From contig CAMGSV010000108.1 of the NCBI GenBank assembly GCA_946061495.1, positions 1-8,249 on the forward strand: a stretch of 8,249 nucleotides of DNA, written 5' to 3'. This DNA is from an uncultured Spirochaetales bacterium. Its GTDB lineage: Bacteria; Spirochaetota; Spirochaetia; Treponematales; Treponemataceae. The notes under the pieces are model-generated. The model was not told where the DNA came from and ran no database searches. It saw nothing but the letters and a program-made list of their open reading frames with translations. Positions 1 through 5,457 of this stretch are shown piece after piece. Position 1 is the first letter of the stretch, and each line of letters opens with the position of its first letter. Position numbers and translations under genes: made by a program.

Positions 1-590
1 TTAGCAAAGTCCTCGGGATTTTCTTCTGCAACGAAGTATCCTTTTGGGGGAGTGTAAGTTGCTTCAATTCCATTGAGGTAACCTGGAATCAGTTCCTGTG
101 CTAAAAAGTATGGCACTTCTGAATCCTTTGGCTCGCAGTGGTAATGAATGTTCAGCTTACTTGCCAAAACAAAACCTGCATGACGGTAAAAATTAATATT
201 GCCTTCCATGCAGATAAATCCGATTCCCATTGCCTTTGCTTTTTCCAGAGCATACTTTAGGAGTTTAAGGCCGTAGCCCTGTCTCTTAAAATCAGGATGA
301 ATACTGATTGGGCCAAAAGTTCCGATTGGAAGTTTTTTGCCAGTCGGCTTTCCATCAGCCTCAATGCTCAGCTCTGCTTTTGAAAACATCACATGCCCGA
401 CAATCTGACCGTCTTTCTCCATAACAAGTGAAAGCTCGGGAATAAAATCGGGATTGCTTCTGAAGCAGCGAAGCACATAATGCTCCGTGCAGCCAGGATG
501 GTAAACGTTCCAGAAAGACTCTCTGGTAAGAGTTTCAACTTCTCGAAAATCGCGCGGCTCTTCCACGCGGATTGTAAAATTTGAGTTCAT
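1..590 (-). CDS. GNAT family N-acetyltransferase (3' end cut off by window edge)
   Basis: Reading the minus strand from ATG at 590 gives 196 codons with no stop before the window edge, so the C-terminus is missing. The protein transfers an acetyl group from acetyl-CoA to an unknown amine; it is soluble, with no signal peptide or membrane segment. Residues 88-111 hold the acetyl-CoA-binding motif A, including HPDFKRQGYG, which matches the family's R/Q-x-x-G-x-G/A pyrophosphate loop. Residues 133-140 (NFYRHAGF) match motif B. The N-terminus (FTIRVEEPRDFREVETLTRE) is typical of YhbS-like GNAT proteins. The start is supported by GGAG at 597-600 (minus strand), six bases before ATG. It is the only gene in the window on the minus strand and is not part of any operon seen here. 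No convincing promoter was found for it. The substrate cannot be told from sequence. Confidence 0.93.
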   Translation of the reverse strand, partial: MNSNFTIRVEEPRDFREVETLTRESFWNVYHPGCTEHYVLRCFRSNPDFIPELSLVMEKDGQIVGHVMFSKAELSIEADGKPTGKKLPIGTFGPISIHPDFKRQGYGLKLLKYALEKAKAMGIGFICMEGNINFYRHAGFVLASKLNIHYHCEPKDSEVPYFLAQELIPGYLNGIEATYTPPKGYFVAEENPEDFA

Positions 591-645
591 TTGTATCTCC
601 AGGAAATTGTTTTATGAGCCGGGAAGCTTTCCCTAAAAAACATCA

Positions 646-683
646 CCTTGAAAGACCGCCCAAAAGATTGCCATCTTTCAAGG
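646..683 (-). terminator. 10-bp hairpin followed by T6 on minus strand
   Basis: CCTTGAAAGA (646-655) pairs perfectly with TCTTTCAAGG (674-683) across an 18-base loop. On the minus strand the stem is followed within five bases by TTTTTT (complement of 635-640), which resembles an intrinsic terminator. It lies about 55 bases upstream of the acetyltransferase start, so it would either end a transcript from further upstream or attenuate transcription into that gene. A shorter hairpin, GGGAA/TTCCC, lies at 621-633. Confidence 0.4.
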
Positions 684-733
684 CATCAAACAATGAACCA
701 AGTTTTGCCAGATTTAAACATCCAACTCCTATA

Positions 734-774
734 AAAAAGTCATGAAGAGTGTTTCAGCATTCGAATGACTTTTT
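734..774. repeat. inverted repeat, 10-bp perfect arms
   Basis: AAAAAGTCAT (734-743) and ATGACTTTTT (765-774) are perfect reverse complements with a 21-base loop. Because the outer pairs are A/T runs, the repeat has a U-tract on both strands and could act as a weak bidirectional terminator. It is directly followed by a second inverted repeat, GCTACTTT (777-784) with AAAGTAGC (797-804). Confidence 0.5.
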
Positions 775-819
775 AAGCTACTTTGCAATGAAATGAAAAG
801 TAGCAGTATATTGGCAGAT

Positions 820-851
820 AAAAAAGCAGACAATATTCTGGCTGCTTTTTT
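820..851. terminator. bidirectional intrinsic terminator-like hairpin
   Basis: AAAAAAGCAG (820-829) and CTGCTTTTTT (842-851) are perfect 10-bp arms around a 12-base loop. The G/C core with flanking A- and T-runs gives a terminator shape on both strands. No plus-strand gene precedes it in the window, so its partner transcript is unknown. Confidence 0.5.
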
Positions 852-1009
852 TATCAAGCCTCCTGAATAAAAATTAATATATATTTTATCACGAAATGAG
901 ATTTTATACAGTTCTTTGTGTAAAAAGATTGTGTCAAGTTTAGTTCGCAATTTTGGTTCTAAAAAATGGATTTAATTTGCAAGGATGTAAATAAAAGAGA
1001 AGGCGTTTT

Positions 1010-1044
1010 CACCCGCAGGGCTCGGGCCCGGCGGGTGTTTTTTT
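1010..1044 (+). terminator. strong intrinsic terminator, no gene upstream
   Basis: CACCCGC (1010-1016) pairs with GCGGGTG (1031-1037), and the stem is followed at once by seven T residues (1038-1044). The loop (1017-1030) is itself GC-rich. This is a canonical plus-strand terminator, yet nothing coding on the plus strand lies upstream in the window. It also marks the point where base composition shifts from AT-rich to GC-rich. It may end a small RNA, close off a gene lost from here, or act as an attenuator far upstream of the OLD-family gene. Confidence 0.75.
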
Positions 1045-1196
1045 GCGGGGGAGGCACCATGGCAAGTCCAAAGGCCCTCCTGCCGTCTCCTAGCACCTGC
1101 CTGACTGCAACCTGGAGGGGCAGGGAGATGTCACCGGCATCCTAGGAAAACTGTAGGCCTTCCGAAGACCTGTGGCAATTTTCCCCAAGCACCCGC

Positions 1197-1287
1197 AGCA
1201 ACTGGACAAAGGCAGATTTATTTGTTCCCAACGGAACTCACGGCAAAAAGCGAAGGTCGTTAGACCTGAGCAAATCCGATTGTTGCT
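1197..1287 (+). ncRNA. possible structured RNA with nested helices
   Basis: An outer helix AGCAAC (1197-1202) with GTTGCT (1282-1287) encloses a second helix GATTT (1215-1219) with AAATC (1272-1276). Inside lie two tetraloop hairpins: GTTCC-CAAC-GGAAC (1224-1237) and AGGTC-GTTA-GACCT (1254-1267). The second is flanked by GCGA (1250-1253) and GAGC (1268-1271), which would give a tandem G-A mismatch closed by GC pairs. All four helices can form together. The fold was found by eye with no energy calculation, and I recognise no known RNA family. It could fold on either strand. Confidence 0.25.
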
Positions 1288-1394
1288 AGAAAGAACAGCC
1301 AGATTCGCAGGCGGCGGAGTGCCTACAAGGCAGACATTGACGAGGCTGGTCTCCCAGCTCCTCGCTTCCCCGCCCATCTTTTTCCACAAGCCCC

Positions 1395-1423
1395 TTTGTT
1401 TTTGGCCAAAAGTGGGGTACAAT
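1395..1423 (+). promoter_or_regulatory. candidate promoter of the OLD-family gene with a palindrome in the spacer
   Basis: A -10-like TACAAT lies at 1418-1423, with a weak -35 (TTTGTT at 1395-1400, 17-bp spacer, or TTGTTT at 1396-1401, 16-bp spacer). Transcription would start near 1430, which is the A of the start codon, so the mRNA could be nearly leaderless. A perfect 12-bp palindrome, TTTTGGCCAAAA (1400-1411), sits between the two boxes and could be a regulator site. The -35 match is poor, so confidence is moderate. Confidence 0.4.
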
Positions 1424-1429
1424 AATCTC

Positions 1430-2971
1430 ATGATCCACATCGACACAAAGGTGAAGCTGCCCTTCCTGTGGGGCAAGTCCTCCTTCAAGAAAAGCAACTG
1501 GGCCCAGGTGAACCTCATCGTGGGGCCCAACGGCTCAGGAAAGACCCTCTTGGCCAACGAGATTGCCAGCCAGTTCCGTGAATACGACCTGGACGTCACC
1601 TTCCTGCGCTCTGACCGCATCCCGGAGGATCAGGTGCTGGCCATGCTGCGGAACAACCAGCAGGTGAAGGTGCGGATAGAGGCCGTGCTTTCCGGCATGT
1701 TCGGCAAATCCATCTCCTTTCGGGAGCGGGAGGACGGCAGCTTTGTGCCCATGGTGGTGAACAGGACTCGTGGTGTGGAATACAATCTGAAGGAGGGCGA
1801 GTGCCACGGCCTCAAAGAAATCCTCCAGCTGCTGATGGCTCTGTACAGCAGCCAGGGGGACTGCCTCATCTTTGACGAGCCGGAGCTGCACCTGCACCCC
1901 CAGTTTCAGCTCTTCTTCATGAAGGAGATTCGCAAGGCCGCCGCTGAGGAGCCGGGAAAGATTTTCTTCCTCATCACCCATTCCCCCTTCTTCATCGACC
2001 TGCGATTCCCGGAGGATTTGATGGGGGTCATCGTCTGCCACGTGAACCGAGTCCCCACCCACATAGACCAGCTTTCAGAGGAGGACGAGTACCTGTTCCG
2101 CCGGTTCCTTCCCCGGTTCAACACCTACCACAAGCAGTTCTTCTTTTCCGACAACCAGATTTTCGTGGAGGGCTACACCGACCAGCAGCTGTTCTCCCAC
2201 CTGCTGGAGCTCACCGACAGCTGGTACGCCTCCGTGGGCACGGGCATCATCGACGTGGGGGGCAAGGACGAGCTGGGAGTCTTCTGCAAGGTCTGCTCCC
2301 TGCTGGGCACCGACGGCCGCATTGTGGGGGACTTGGACTCCCTGTTCAAGGGCAAGCTGCGGGACGTGCTGTGCCAGGATCCCCGGCCCGCCCTGTGGCT
2401 CCAGCGCAAGGAGGAGAAGCAGCTGCCCTTCTACACCCAGCTCTTCACCCCCGCCAGCCTCAAGCGGGGCGTCACCCTGGAAAAGCTCATCACTCGGCTG
2501 GAGCGGTATCTGGTGGACTTGGGCAATGTCCTTTGTGGGCTGGATATGGACGGTGTCTCTGAGGAGGTGGCGGTGCTGGTGGAAAAGCTGCGGGAAATGT
2601 ATGACAAGCACCAGAAGGTGGAGGATCTGGACACCTTCAAGACCGTGGTGCTGCAGGGGGTGAACAATGTGGGCCACCTGCTGCCCAGCCTGATTCCGTC
2701 CCATCTGGCGGAGTCAATCCCCCTGATAAAGAATCTCTCCTCCCTGATTTTCGCCGCCGCCGCCGCTGCACGGGTCTACATCCTGCCCAAGGGCTGCATC
2801 GAGCATTACTACACCCGCAACAAGATTCAATACATGCCCATTGCCGGCAAGGACCGCCTCTTCCATACCGAGCAGGAATACATGACCCAAGTACAGCCGG
2901 AGGTGCTTCGGATGGAGTACCGGGAGCTGATTGAAATCTTGAATCAGGCCTGTATGCGGGACTCAGGCTGA
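1430..2971 (+). CDS. OLD-family ATP-dependent nuclease (AAA ATPase plus TOPRIM)
   Basis: The 513-residue product joins an ABC-type ATPase to a TOPRIM nuclease domain, as in OLD (overcoming lysogenization defect) proteins, a family of ATP-dependent DNA nucleases with anti-phage members such as P2 Old and GajA. Visible motifs: Walker A GPNGSGKT at 32-39; a degenerate signature region near 122-138; Walker B CLIFDE at 145-150; switch histidine H184 in ITHS; TOPRIM glutamate E248 in FVEG; and the acidic pair D301/D303 in GDLD. The C-terminal region (about 310-513) is unassigned and includes an alanine run encoded by GCC repeats (2753-2770). No UvrD-like helicase follows, so this fits single-gene class 1 OLD rather than a Gabija pair. 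ATG at 1430 lies just before the ATPase domain; it has no good ribosome binding site (GGGG at 1414-1417 is 12 bases away). The gene is markedly GC-rich against its neighbours, which suggests separate acquisition. The restriction gene starts 32 bases downstream. Confidence 0.85.
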   Translation: MIHIDTKVKLPFLWGKSSFKKSNWAQVNLIVGPNGSGKTLLANEIASQFREYDLDVTFLRSDRIPEDQVLAMLRNNQQVKVRIEAVLSGMFGKSISFREREDGSFVPMVVNRTRGVEYNLKEGECHGLKEILQLLMALYSSQGDCLIFDEPELHLHPQFQLFFMKEIRKAAAEEPGKIFFLITHSPFFIDLRFPEDLMGVIVCHVNRVPTHIDQLSEEDEYLFRRFLPRFNTYHKQFFFSDNQIFVEGYTDQQLFSHLLELTDSWYASVGTGIIDVGGKDELGVFCKVCSLLGTDGRIVGDLDSLFKGKLRDVLCQDPRPALWLQRKEEKQLPFYTQLFTPASLKRGVTLEKLITRLERYLVDLGNVLCGLDMDGVSEEVAVLVEKLREMYDKHQKVEDLDTFKTVVLQGVNNVGHLLPSLIPSHLAESIPLIKNLSSLIFAAAAAARVYILPKGCIEHYYTRNKIQYMPIAGKDRLFHTEQEYMTQVQPEVLRMEYRELIEILNQACMRDSG

Positions 2972-3003
2972 GGCTTGCGATACATAAAATATGGGGGTTG
3001 TCC

Positions 3004-3729
3004 ATGACAGAAGAAAATAAAAAAGAGATTCTCGTAAGAGCACAAGAATGGTTTAAATCTGGCATCATGGAGCAGCATATAGTTAATACAAAAAAACTGG
3101 TTTCTCCATCAGAATTCAATATAAATCCTTTTCTTGTTACATATCTCGCAACTTTTTTGACTGGAAATGCAAGTCCAGAAAGTATTGCAAAGGCACTTGT
3201 GTATCCCAGGGTTTTAGGAACATCTATAACCACTTCTTTTGGCACTCATATTCAGAGGTTCACTTCTGATGTTTTGTCCTCTTATGCCAGTACAACAAGT
3301 GGGATAGATATAGAATTTATCGATGCAATAGATAACAGAAGGAAATACTGCCAACTGAAGGCTGGACCCAATACAATCAATAAGGATGATGTGGAAACAA
3401 TAGCTAACCATTTCAAAGGTGTGAAAAATTTAGCCAGAACAAATAATTTAAATATTTCTTTTAATGATTTGATTGTTGGCGTCATATATGGGGACGAAAG
3501 TCAATTAAATGGACACTACAAGCGTATCACATCTCAATACGATTATCCTGTTCTTGTAGGTCGTGATTTTTGGTATCATTTGACAGGTGATAAAAAACTG
3601 TATTTTGATTTAATCAAGGCTGTGGGGGCTGTTGTTTCCGAATCTGGTTTTAGTGAGGGGTTGCAAAAAGTGATTGCCGAACTGGCTTTACAGCCTGAGA
3701 TTATAGCTATTTCAGAAACAAGCTTGTAG
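3004..3729 (+). CDS. type II restriction endonuclease, Eco47II/PmeII-like
   Basis: The 241-residue protein is a cytoplasmic DNA endonuclease that cuts unmodified DNA; its partner is the methyltransferase gene that follows. I recognise the family from the region around residues 57-104 (SPESIAKALVYPRVLGTSI and the TTSGIDIEFID segment). The likely PD-(D/E)xK-type active site is D102 in GIDIEF together with Q117-L-K119 in YCQLKAGP. The family context points to a GGNCC- or GGWCC-like target, but this is inference. ATG at 3004 is chosen over TTG at 2998 because the G run at 2993-2997 is six bases before ATG and abuts TTG. The gene is AT-rich, unlike the OLD gene that ends 32 bases earlier. I found no good promoter directly in front, so it may be read from upstream. 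The stop codon at 3727-3729 lies two bases before the methyltransferase promoter. Confidence 0.85.
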   Translation: MTEENKKEILVRAQEWFKSGIMEQHIVNTKKLVSPSEFNINPFLVTYLATFLTGNASPESIAKALVYPRVLGTSITTSFGTHIQRFTSDVLSSYASTTSGIDIEFIDAIDNRRKYCQLKAGPNTINKDDVETIANHFKGVKNLARTNNLNISFNDLIVGVIYGDESQLNGHYKRITSQYDYPVLVGRDFWYHLTGDKKLYFDLIKAVGAVVSESGFSEGLQKVIAELALQPEIIAISETSL

Positions 3730-3731
3730 GC

Positions 3732-3760
3732 TAGACATTCATTTAATAACCATGTATAAT
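3732..3760 (+). promoter_or_regulatory. methyltransferase promoter
   Basis: The -35 box TAGACA (3732-3737, five of six consensus bases) and a perfect -10 TATAAT (3755-3760) are separated by exactly 17 bp. Transcription should start near 3767, giving a leader of about 15 bases that already contains the ribosome binding site AAGGTGG (3768-3774), seven bases before ATG. TGTATAA also occurs twice, at 3753-3759 and 3763-3769. The promoter lets the methylase be made independently of the restriction gene. Confidence 0.8.
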
Positions 3761-3787
3761 GTTGTATAAGGTGGTTATTAAATGAAT
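3737..3787. promoter_or_regulatory. perfect 16-bp inverted repeat across promoter and start codon: likely operator
   Basis: ATTCATTTAATAACCA (3737-3752) and TGGTTATTAAATGAAT (3772-3787) are perfect reverse complements, 19 bp apart. The left arm fills most of the spacer between -35 and -10; the right arm covers the end of the ribosome binding site and the ATG at 3782. A bound protein would block the promoter. The encoded methyltransferase has an N-terminal MerR-type DNA-binding domain, so autorepression is the simplest reading. In RNA that reads through from the restriction gene, the arms would form a hairpin that hides the start codon; RNA started near 3767 lacks the left arm and would not. 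Confidence 0.85.
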
Positions 3788-5062
3788 CCTAAAGAAGATG
3801 TTTATACTCTCGAACAGTTTGCCGATTTGCTGTCGGTCTCAAAGGAAACTTTGCGTCGTTGGGACAACTCAGGAAAGTTGAAGGCTAGACGTGATTCAAT
3901 GAGTGATTATAGATACTACACGGCAAAAGAGTTGGCTATATGCGAGCAGCTTGAGTTGTACTTTCCCGAAAAAAATCACGTGAGCAATTATGTTTCCCCC
4001 GATTATAACTACACATCTATAGAGTTGTTTGCAGGAGCAGGAGGATTAGCTCTTGGGTTTGAATTTGCAGGGTTGCACCATGTCCTTTTGAATGAATTTG
4101 ACAAGGATGCCTGCAATACATTGCGTAAAAACAGACCGAACTGGAATGTGGTTGAAGGAGATGTAAGGGGAATTGATTTTTCCTCATATAAAGGAAAGGT
4201 TGATGTCGTCTCAGGAGGATTTCCTTGTCAAGCATTCAGTTATGCTGGGAAAAAGTTAGGGTTTGAGGATGCACGTGGCACATTATTTTTTGAATTTGCT
4301 CGTGCAGTAAAAGAAATTCAGCCTAAGATTTGTATTGGAGAGAATGTTCGTGGTCTGTTGTCCCATGATGGGGGCAAGACTCTGGAGGGGATGGTAAACA
4401 TCCTGAATGAGTTGGGATACAGAGTTCTGGCTCCCAAAATTTTGAAAGCAATTTATTACAATGTACCGCAAAAAAGGGAACGATTGGTTATTGTTGCAAT
4501 ACGCAAGGATATAAAGGCTGATTTTTATTATCCCGAGCCAAACAGGAAAATATATACATTACGTGATGCCCTGAAAAAAGGGGGATTGTTTGATTGCGAT
4601 GTTCCAATATCTGAGGGGCAGAAATATCCCGCACGAAAGAAGGAAATTCTGGACTTGGTTCCGCCAGGGGGTTACTGGAGAGATTTGCCTGTTGAATTAC
4701 AGAAAGAGTTTATGAAGAAAAGTTTTTATTTAGGTGGAGGAAAAACAGGTATGGCTCGAAGAATTTCTTGGGATGAGCCGTGTTTGACGCTTACCTGTGC
4801 CCCTGCTCAAAAGCAAACGGAAAGATGTCATCCCGATGAAACTCGACCTTTTACGGTAAGGGAATACGCCCGCATCCAAACATTCCCGGATGATTGGGAG
4901 TTTTCTGGTTCAATGTCACAGCAGTACAAGCAAATTGGGAATGCCGTGCCAGTGAATCTAGCACAAGAAATAGGATTTTCCATTGTGAGATTTTTAAATG
5001 AATGTTATGCCATTGAGAATTTAATAAAGCCAAGAGTTGTAAATTCATCTTTCCGATATTAA
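3782..5062 (+). CDS. C5-cytosine DNA methyltransferase with N-terminal MerR-type HTH domain
   Basis: The 426-residue enzyme moves a methyl group from S-adenosylmethionine to carbon 5 of cytosine in the site recognised by the neighbouring endonuclease. Residues 7-52 form a MerR-like winged helix (TLEQFADLLSVSKETLRRWD, then YRYYTAKEL). The catalytic domain starts near residue 78: motif I ELFAGAGG (81-88), motif IV GGFPCQ with catalytic C149, motif VI GENV (186-189), motif VIII QKRER (230-234), a target-recognition region at roughly 245-355 with PCLTLT at 333-338, and motif X QIGNAVP (384-390). All key residues are present, so it should be active. Family knowledge: methyltransferases such as M.SsoII use an N-terminal HTH to repress their own promoter. 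Here the perfect inverted repeat over the promoter and start codon fits such control. There is no GC-rich terminator hairpin directly after the stop. Confidence 0.95.
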   Translation: MNPKEDVYTLEQFADLLSVSKETLRRWDNSGKLKARRDSMSDYRYYTAKELAICEQLELYFPEKNHVSNYVSPDYNYTSIELFAGAGGLALGFEFAGLHHVLLNEFDKDACNTLRKNRPNWNVVEGDVRGIDFSSYKGKVDVVSGGFPCQAFSYAGKKLGFEDARGTLFFEFARAVKEIQPKICIGENVRGLLSHDGGKTLEGMVNILNELGYRVLAPKILKAIYYNVPQKRERLVIVAIRKDIKADFYYPEPNRKIYTLRDALKKGGLFDCDVPISEGQKYPARKKEILDLVPPGGYWRDLPVELQKEFMKKSFYLGGGKTGMARRISWDEPCLTLTCAPAQKQTERCHPDETRPFTVREYARIQTFPDDWEFSGSMSQQYKQIGNAVPVNLAQEIGFSIVRFLNECYAIENLIKPRVVNSSFRY

Positions 5063-5079
5063 AAATCACTTTTTTTTTC

Positions 5080-5127
5080 AAAAAAAACACCAAACCCCTT
5101 TACAAACTTTGTGCACTGTGATATATT
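5080..5127 (+). promoter_or_regulatory. dedicated 5S rRNA promoter with possible UP element
   Basis: TTTACA (5099-5104) and TATATT (5122-5127) are spaced by 17 bp. Seven bases after the -10 comes 5134/5135, the 5' end of the 5S rRNA, so the predicted transcription start and the mature end coincide. An A8 run (5080-5087) preceded by a T9 run (5070-5078) lies at about -55 to -48, where rRNA promoters often carry an UP element that binds the RNA polymerase alpha subunit. Confidence 0.7.
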
Positions 5128-5134
5128 CATTCTT

Positions 5135-5244
5135 GCTTGGTGGCCATGGTAGAGGTGTCACACCCGTTTCCATCCCGAACACGGAAGTTAAGCCCTCCAA
5201 CGCCGATGATACTGCATTTGCGGGAAAGTAGGTAGCTGCCAGGC
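5135..5244 (+). rRNA. rrf: 5S ribosomal RNA
   Basis: The 110-base sequence contains the conserved 5S core CCCGAACACGGAAGTTAAGC (5173-5192). The two ends form helix I: ten bases from 5135 pair with ten bases ending at 5244, counting G-U pairs, which fixes the limits. A run of eight T residues follows directly. No 16S or 23S rRNA gene lies in the window, and protein genes flank it on both sides, so it is not in a 16S-23S-5S operon here. It has its own well-placed promoter. Confidence 0.97.
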
Positions 5245-5252
5245 TTTTTTTT
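5231..5252 (+). terminator. 5S rRNA 3' end with T8 run
   Basis: The 3' strand of the terminal 5S helix (to 5244) runs straight into TTTTTTTT (5245-5252). The 5S helix itself may serve as the terminator stem, giving a transcript that ends close to the mature 3' end. Confidence 0.5.
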
Positions 5253-5259
5253 ACGATAA

Positions 5260-5279
5260 AATCCAGATTCCGCTGGATT
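5260..5279. repeat. 7-bp hairpin downstream of 5S
   Basis: AATCCAG (5260-5266) pairs perfectly with CTGGATT (5273-5279) around a six-base loop. There is no T run after it. It lies between the 5S T-run and a stronger hairpin at 5308-5333; its role is unknown. Confidence 0.4.
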
Positions 5280-5307
5280 GGTGATAGACATAATACAAGA
5301 TAATAGT

Positions 5308-5340
5308 AAGGACTGGCCAAAAGGTCAGTCCTTCTTGCTT
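5308..5340 (+). terminator. strong 11-bp hairpin with AAAA loop, terminator-like
   Basis: AAGGACTGGCC (5308-5318) pairs with GGTCAGTCCTT (5323-5333) around an AAAA tetraloop, with one G-U pair. The stem is followed by CTTGCTT and two more T residues (5334-5342), an imperfect U-tract. It probably serves as a back-up terminator behind the 5S gene. The stretch from 5343 to 5432 holds nothing else I can support. Confidence 0.55.
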
Positions 5341-5432
5341 TTAAAGCACGTCTGGTTCCTTCATGCTTAAAAAACTCAGCATATTTTAATATATCTTTCA
5401 TGTATCTTTTTTAGCTGGGCGTTATTCTCTCG

Positions 5433-5456
5433 TTAGACAACAATAAGGAGGTCTAA
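5433..5456 (+). promoter_or_regulatory. small hairpin that places the ribosome binding site in its loop
   Basis: TTAGAC (5433-5438) pairs with GTCTAA (5451-5456). The loop (5439-5450) carries most of the strong ribosome binding site AAGGAGG (5445-5451), which sits six bases before the ATG at 5458. The ribosome binding site clearly decides this start. Whether the six-pair hairpin matters for expression is uncertain. Confidence 0.4.
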
Positions 5457-5457
5457 T

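Larger units (their letters stand above)
591..1009. other. AT-rich gene-free region with a series of hairpins
   Basis: No supportable gene lies here. It is the leader side of the minus-strand acetyltransferase gene. It holds five inverted repeats in a row, at 621-633, 646-683, 734-774, 777-804 and 820-851; the longer ones are listed separately. A 73-codon minus-strand reading frame (729-950) crosses three of the hairpins, begins with TTG, has no ribosome binding site and resembles no protein I know. From 852 to 1009 I see only AT-rich sequence with no clear promoter on either strand. Confidence 0.6.
1045..1429. other. GC-rich region without a supported gene, upstream of the OLD gene
   Basis: A reading frame open from GTG at 1172 joins the OLD gene in frame. 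Its 86 codons lack any resemblance to the OLD N-terminus, which normally starts just before the Walker A strand, so I treat this part as non-coding. Open frames are common by chance at this GC content. The stretch includes a nested set of complementary segments (1197-1287) and a promoter-like sequence near 1395-1423, both listed separately. It may also be the remnant of an older gene that I cannot identify. Confidence 0.5.

Noticed and set aside
729..950. 73-codon minus-strand reading frame before the acetyltransferase gene
   Set aside because: TTG start, no ribosome binding site, crosses three hairpins and resembles no family. A TTGACA on the minus strand (937-932) has no -10 at proper spacing.
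1172..1429. N-terminal extension of the OLD protein from GTG at 1172
   Set aside because: The 86 added residues do not look like OLD sequence, the family starts just before Walker A, and no ribosome binding site precedes 1172. Long open frames are expected by chance in GC-rich DNA.
1535..2704. Minus-strand reading frames of 175 and 209 codons inside the OLD gene
   Set aside because: They are antisense shadows of a GC-rich gene with clear motifs; they carry His, Gln and Leu-rich low-information sequence.
2998..3003. TTG at 2998 as start of the restriction endonuclease
   Set aside because: It touches the G run that serves as the ribosome binding site; ATG at 3004 has proper six-base spacing.
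5078..5401. 107-codon minus-strand frame opposite the 5S region
   Set aside because: It runs through the 5S rRNA gene and its promoter and lacks a good ribosome binding site; its first part looks protein-like but cannot be supported.
1259..5438. GTTAGAC at 1259-1265 and 5432-5438, which matches the integron attC core-site consensus GTTRRRY
   Set aside because: Neither has a paired RYYYAAC element at attC distance upstream, and gene boundaries elsewhere in the window lack such sites, so a cassette array is not supported.
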